A stretch of DNA of 64,000 nucleotides, taken from Saprospiraceae bacterium. Its GTDB lineage: Bacteria; Bacteroidota; Bacteroidia; Chitinophagales; Saprospiraceae. Each line of letters opens with the position of its first letter. Positions within the stretch are counted from its first letter, which is position 1. Shown here in pieces: positions 61,768 to 64,000 of the stretch. The notes beneath the pieces were generated by a model. It saw only the letters and a list, made by a program, of their open reading frames with translations. It did not search any database and had not been told where the DNA came from. Where the stretch lies: positions 1 through 64,000 of the forward strand of contig JAKVCU010000005.1 of assembly GCA_022448955.1 (NCBI GenBank), read 5' to 3'. Both the position numbers and the translations under genes were made by a program.

Positions 61768-62958
61768 TCAATTTTTTTCAAATACTCGGATATAATCCAC
61801 AATCATTCGTTGAGGAAATTGAGTACTGGCATCTGGATAACCTGGCCAATTCCCCCCCACTGCAATATTAAAAATGAAGAAAAACTCTTCATTAAATGGA
61901 TAACTCTCCTGAATATCTGCATTACCAAGGACGAAATAAACATTGTCATCTACCATCCATGTCATTTGATCTGGTTCCCAAATAATAGAAAACACATGGT
62001 ATTCGTCAGAGAATTTCCCAGATTGTAATTGATAGGCATTTCCTGCATTATTACTATACCCTTGACCTTGCGCACCCCAATGAGCTGTACCATGTATTTT
62101 TCCTGGCTCATGTCCTACCAATTCCATGATATCAATTTCCCCGCATGCCGGCCAGCCTATATCTGAGATATTAGTACCTAGCATCCAAAGTGCCGGCCAA
62201 ATTCCCTGTCCTTCTGGAAGGATTGCGCGGATATCGATTCTACCAAAGCGAAAAAGTTGTTTATTCTGCGTAATCATTCTTGCAGAAGTATAATTTGCTC
62301 CATTATAATTCTCTTCCTTTGCCTCAATAACCAAGCTGCCATCAGAAATAAAGGAATTTTCTGTGCGGTTTGTATAATACTGCCATTCATTATTTCCCCA
62401 GCCACTATTTCCTAATTCATGCGTCCAGTCTGATGTATTGATTGAAGTGCCCTCAAATTCATCCGCCCAAGCAAGCGAATATCCAGTATAATTATCAGGA
62501 GTAATATATCCATCTTCAGGCACAAAAATAAAGGTATCATCATTTCGAATTGTACCTATACCCTCTGATTCAAAGATAGTGGCATTTACAGGATTAGATA
62601 ATACCAATTTAAACACTTCGTCAGATTCCTTGATGGTATCACCAACTATTTCTACCTCAATAAATGCTTCTCTTTCAGTTGGAGCAATTGTAATTGTACC
62701 AGAATTAGAAACAAAATCGGTTCCTTCAGCAGCAGTTACCTCTTCAGTTGTATAATCTACCTTTATAGCCTGATCAAAAGCAGCACTTGTAGCAATTTTG
62801 AAAGAGAAAACGTTATTTTCATCCCCCTCAAAAAGGGTAATACTTGAAATATTTAGGCGAGGAAGATCTGTCGGATTAGGATCATCCGTTTCCTTATCAC
62901 CACAACTCCAAATTAGTAGAGCAATACACAAAGTCGAAAAAAAATTTGTTAAGTTCAT
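61768..62958 (-). CDS. GH16 laminarinase lipoprotein with Calx-beta domain
   Basis: From the ATG at 62958 (MNLTNFFSTLCIALLIWSCG) the protein is 396 residues. Its lipobox cysteine is in LIWSCGDKE. A Calx-beta domain (about residues 35-135: LNISSITLFEGDENNVFSFKI ... LVLSNPVNATIFESEGIGTIRNDD) precedes the GH16 domain. There WADEFEGTSINTSDWTHELG starts the fold, and WPACGEIDIMELVGHEPGKIHGTAHW holds the ExDxxE catalytic motif. GH16 of this type (laminarinase) cleaves beta-1,3-glucan endo-wise. It is a surface or periplasmic lipoprotein. Upstream codons to 63018 lack the signal pattern. Confidence 0.93.
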   Translation of the reverse strand: MNLTNFFSTLCIALLIWSCGDKETDDPNPTDLPRLNISSITLFEGDENNVFSFKIATSAAFDQAIKVDYTTEEVTAAEGTDFVSNSGTITIAPTEREAFIEVEIVGDTIKESDEVFKLVLSNPVNATIFESEGIGTIRNDDTFIFVPEDGYITPDNYTGYSLAWADEFEGTSINTSDWTHELGNSGWGNNEWQYYTNRTENSFISDGSLVIEAKEENYNGANYTSARMITQNKQLFRFGRIDIRAILPEGQGIWPALWMLGTNISDIGWPACGEIDIMELVGHEPGKIHGTAHWGAQGQGYSNNAGNAYQLQSGKFSDEYHVFSIIWEPDQMTWMVDDNVYFVLGNADIQESYPFNEEFFFIFNIAVGGNWPGYPDASTQFPQRMIVDYIRVFEKN

Positions 62959-63049
62959 ATGATTAAGTTTTACAGTCGAGCTAAAAGAGATGCATGAATA
63001 TCTAGCTGTTAGACTCAAGGCACTAAAAGTTCATGCCCCCTTAATAGTT

Positions 63050-63931
63050 TTATTCTGATACTAAAGTAAATCTCCAAATACCAACAGTATAATTTACCTC
63101 AACTTCGAGAATATCCTTTGTACCATCGTTTTCCATTTTCAAAATATCATAAGTAATACTTGATTGCGGCGTACTAACTTCTGCTCCATTAGCTGCTTTG
63201 GGCAAACCAATAAAAGCCCCTAGGCCCACAACCTGTAGCTGGTTTGGAGCACCTTCTGTTAAACTATAGAAATGAGTTCCAGAACCCCAAGGGGCAAAAG
63301 TTTCACTTAATAAAGCTTCGTCAACACATTCAAAATTGAACCCCATATAATCTTCTCCCCAGATATCTCCATTAGTTTCATAAATCATCTGTTCATCTCC
63401 TGTAAAGGTCCAAGTATCATCCCATGCACAAGAACGAGCTGCAACATCATCTTCTGAGTTAGACCACCAGGTAGAACCACTACCATCTGCTGGCCCTACC
63501 CATAATGCACCAGGGCCAGGAAGTAGCTTCCAAGTTTTAGAGGTACAATTGGAAAGAAACTCATATAGTTCATTACCTACACAATCAAATGGTGCATCTT
63601 GTGCAACATTTACAGTTTGCGAAGTCGACGCGGAACCACCTCTATTAAAAGTAGTCATTGTGATCTCGTACTCTCCCATTAATGGGTAATTAGCCACTAT
63701 CTGTTCACCTGTTTTTTGAACACCATTACCTAGATCCCAATTGGTTAAAAAAGCGCCATCTGTTGTATTCGTCAAAATAAACTGGTTAGCATTTTCGCCT
63801 TCAGAAAGTGAAAAAGAAGGATTAGGTGGAGCACCCAAATCAGACTTTTCCTCTTCAAATGGCTCACATGCAAATACACTTAACAAAAGTGCTAGGAGTA
63901 GTATATTTATATTGTTAGTTTTGAAATTCAT
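63050..63931 (-). CDS. PKD-domain lipoprotein of the PUL
   Basis: This 293-residue lipoprotein has its cysteine in LLLSVFACEPFEEE. A PKD-type beta-sandwich follows (about residues 40-110: NPSFSLSEGENANQFILTNTT, NWDLGNGVQKTGEQIVANYPLMGEYEITMTTFNRGG). The remaining part (DCVGNELYEFLSNCTSKTWKLLPGPGAL..., AARSCAWDDTWTF) is of a kind often encoded next to SusD (carbohydrate-binding SusE/SusF-like role). It lies between susD and the GH16 gene. It is probably a surface glycan-binding protein; no enzyme motif is seen. Confidence 0.78.
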   Translation of the reverse strand: MNFKTNNINILLLALLLSVFACEPFEEEKSDLGAPPNPSFSLSEGENANQFILTNTTDGAFLTNWDLGNGVQKTGEQIVANYPLMGEYEITMTTFNRGGSASTSQTVNVAQDAPFDCVGNELYEFLSNCTSKTWKLLPGPGALWVGPADGSGSTWWSNSEDDVAARSCAWDDTWTFTGDEQMIYETNGDIWGEDYMGFNFECVDEALLSETFAPWGSGTHFYSLTEGAPNQLQVVGLGAFIGLPKAANGAEVSTPQSSITYDILKMENDGTKDILEVEVNYTVGIWRFTLVSE

Positions 63932-63952
63932 AATAATTCGTTTAAAAACTTA

Positions 63953-64000
63953 TTAATATCCTTGATTCTGTATGAGGTTCCCCTCTGAAATATCAATTTC
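63953..64000 (-). CDS. SusD/RagB-family C-terminus, partial
   Basis: The minus strand reads EIDISEGNLIQNQGY followed by a stop (63953-63955). This is the standard ending of SusD proteins (EIDLSNG..QNPGY), so the gene continues beyond the right edge. SusD binds polysaccharide at the surface with the SusC TonB receptor, which should lie further on. It anchors the reading of the neighbouring genes as a PUL. Confidence 0.82.
   Translation of the reverse strand, partial: EIDISEGNLIQNQGY

Overview
The window is about 64 kb of low-GC DNA from a member of the Bacteroidota, most likely a free-living aquatic Saprospiria-like organism (Lewinella/Saprospiraceae type). This rests on type IX secretion (Por) sorting tails, TonB-dependent receptors with STN and carboxypeptidase-regulatory domains, a FecR/ECF sigma pair, the C-terminus of a SusD protein, and the conserved block nucleotidyltransferase - TPR - DUF4292 - EnvC. 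The genus is inference. Shine-Dalgarno sites are poor, and TTG or GTG starts are common.

Layout. 1-5.4 kb: 3' end of a T9SS-exported protein, an SMP-30-type lactonase lipoprotein, a GH33-type sialidase, a tRNA gene with an abnormal anticodon loop, a short truncated protein and a methyltransferase. 5.4-13.6 kb: two paralogous TonB receptors interleaved with FecR and an ECF sigma factor, separated by two families of palindromic repeats. 14-18 kb: a MEST-like alpha/beta hydrolase, then an operon of an MbnP-like copper-protein homologue with a T9SS tail and two diheme MbnH/cytochrome-c-peroxidase lipoproteins. 18-24 kb: DUF3037 plus HipA-like kinase, a nucleoside-deaminase fragment cut by a repeat, an S41 peptidase, an amino-acid oxidase, and a scar with IS3-type and IS630-type transposase remnants. 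24-29 kb: DUF2177 protein, DUF1080 protein, and a sigma/anti-sigma/DUF4097-like operon.

29-50 kb is mostly core: beta-CASP nuclease, M29 aminopeptidase, HflX, EnvC-like protein, DUF4292 lipoprotein, TPR protein, sugar nucleotidyltransferase, pyruvate kinase, acpP-fabF-rnc, SWIM protein, isoaspartyl peptidase, an Hsp20 gene with a textbook sigma-54 promoter and paired upstream palindromes, an IMPase-family enzyme and the peptidoglycan editing factor. 50-53 kb: MacB-type permease, a small membrane protein and a class D beta-lactamase-like lipoprotein. 53-64 kb: a polysaccharide utilisation locus on the minus strand (SusD end, PKD lipoprotein, GH16 laminarinase, GH3 beta-glucosidase, GH5 with CBM6 and T9SS tail) followed by a giant propeller/Y_Y_Y/LuxR-type regulator. 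Together these suggest uptake and breakdown of beta-1,3-glucan (laminarin).

The most interesting signals are: (1) a MITE-like palindromic repeat in three copies, one of which truncates a deaminase gene; (2) a second palindromic repeat family around the FecR and sigma genes; (3) a well-formed tRNA with an 8-nt anticodon loop; (4) sigma-54 control of Hsp20 with two phased TGACA-N3-TGTCA boxes; (5) the MbnP/double-MbnH operon; and (6) a broken IS630 transposase carrying a -1 slippery A8 site.
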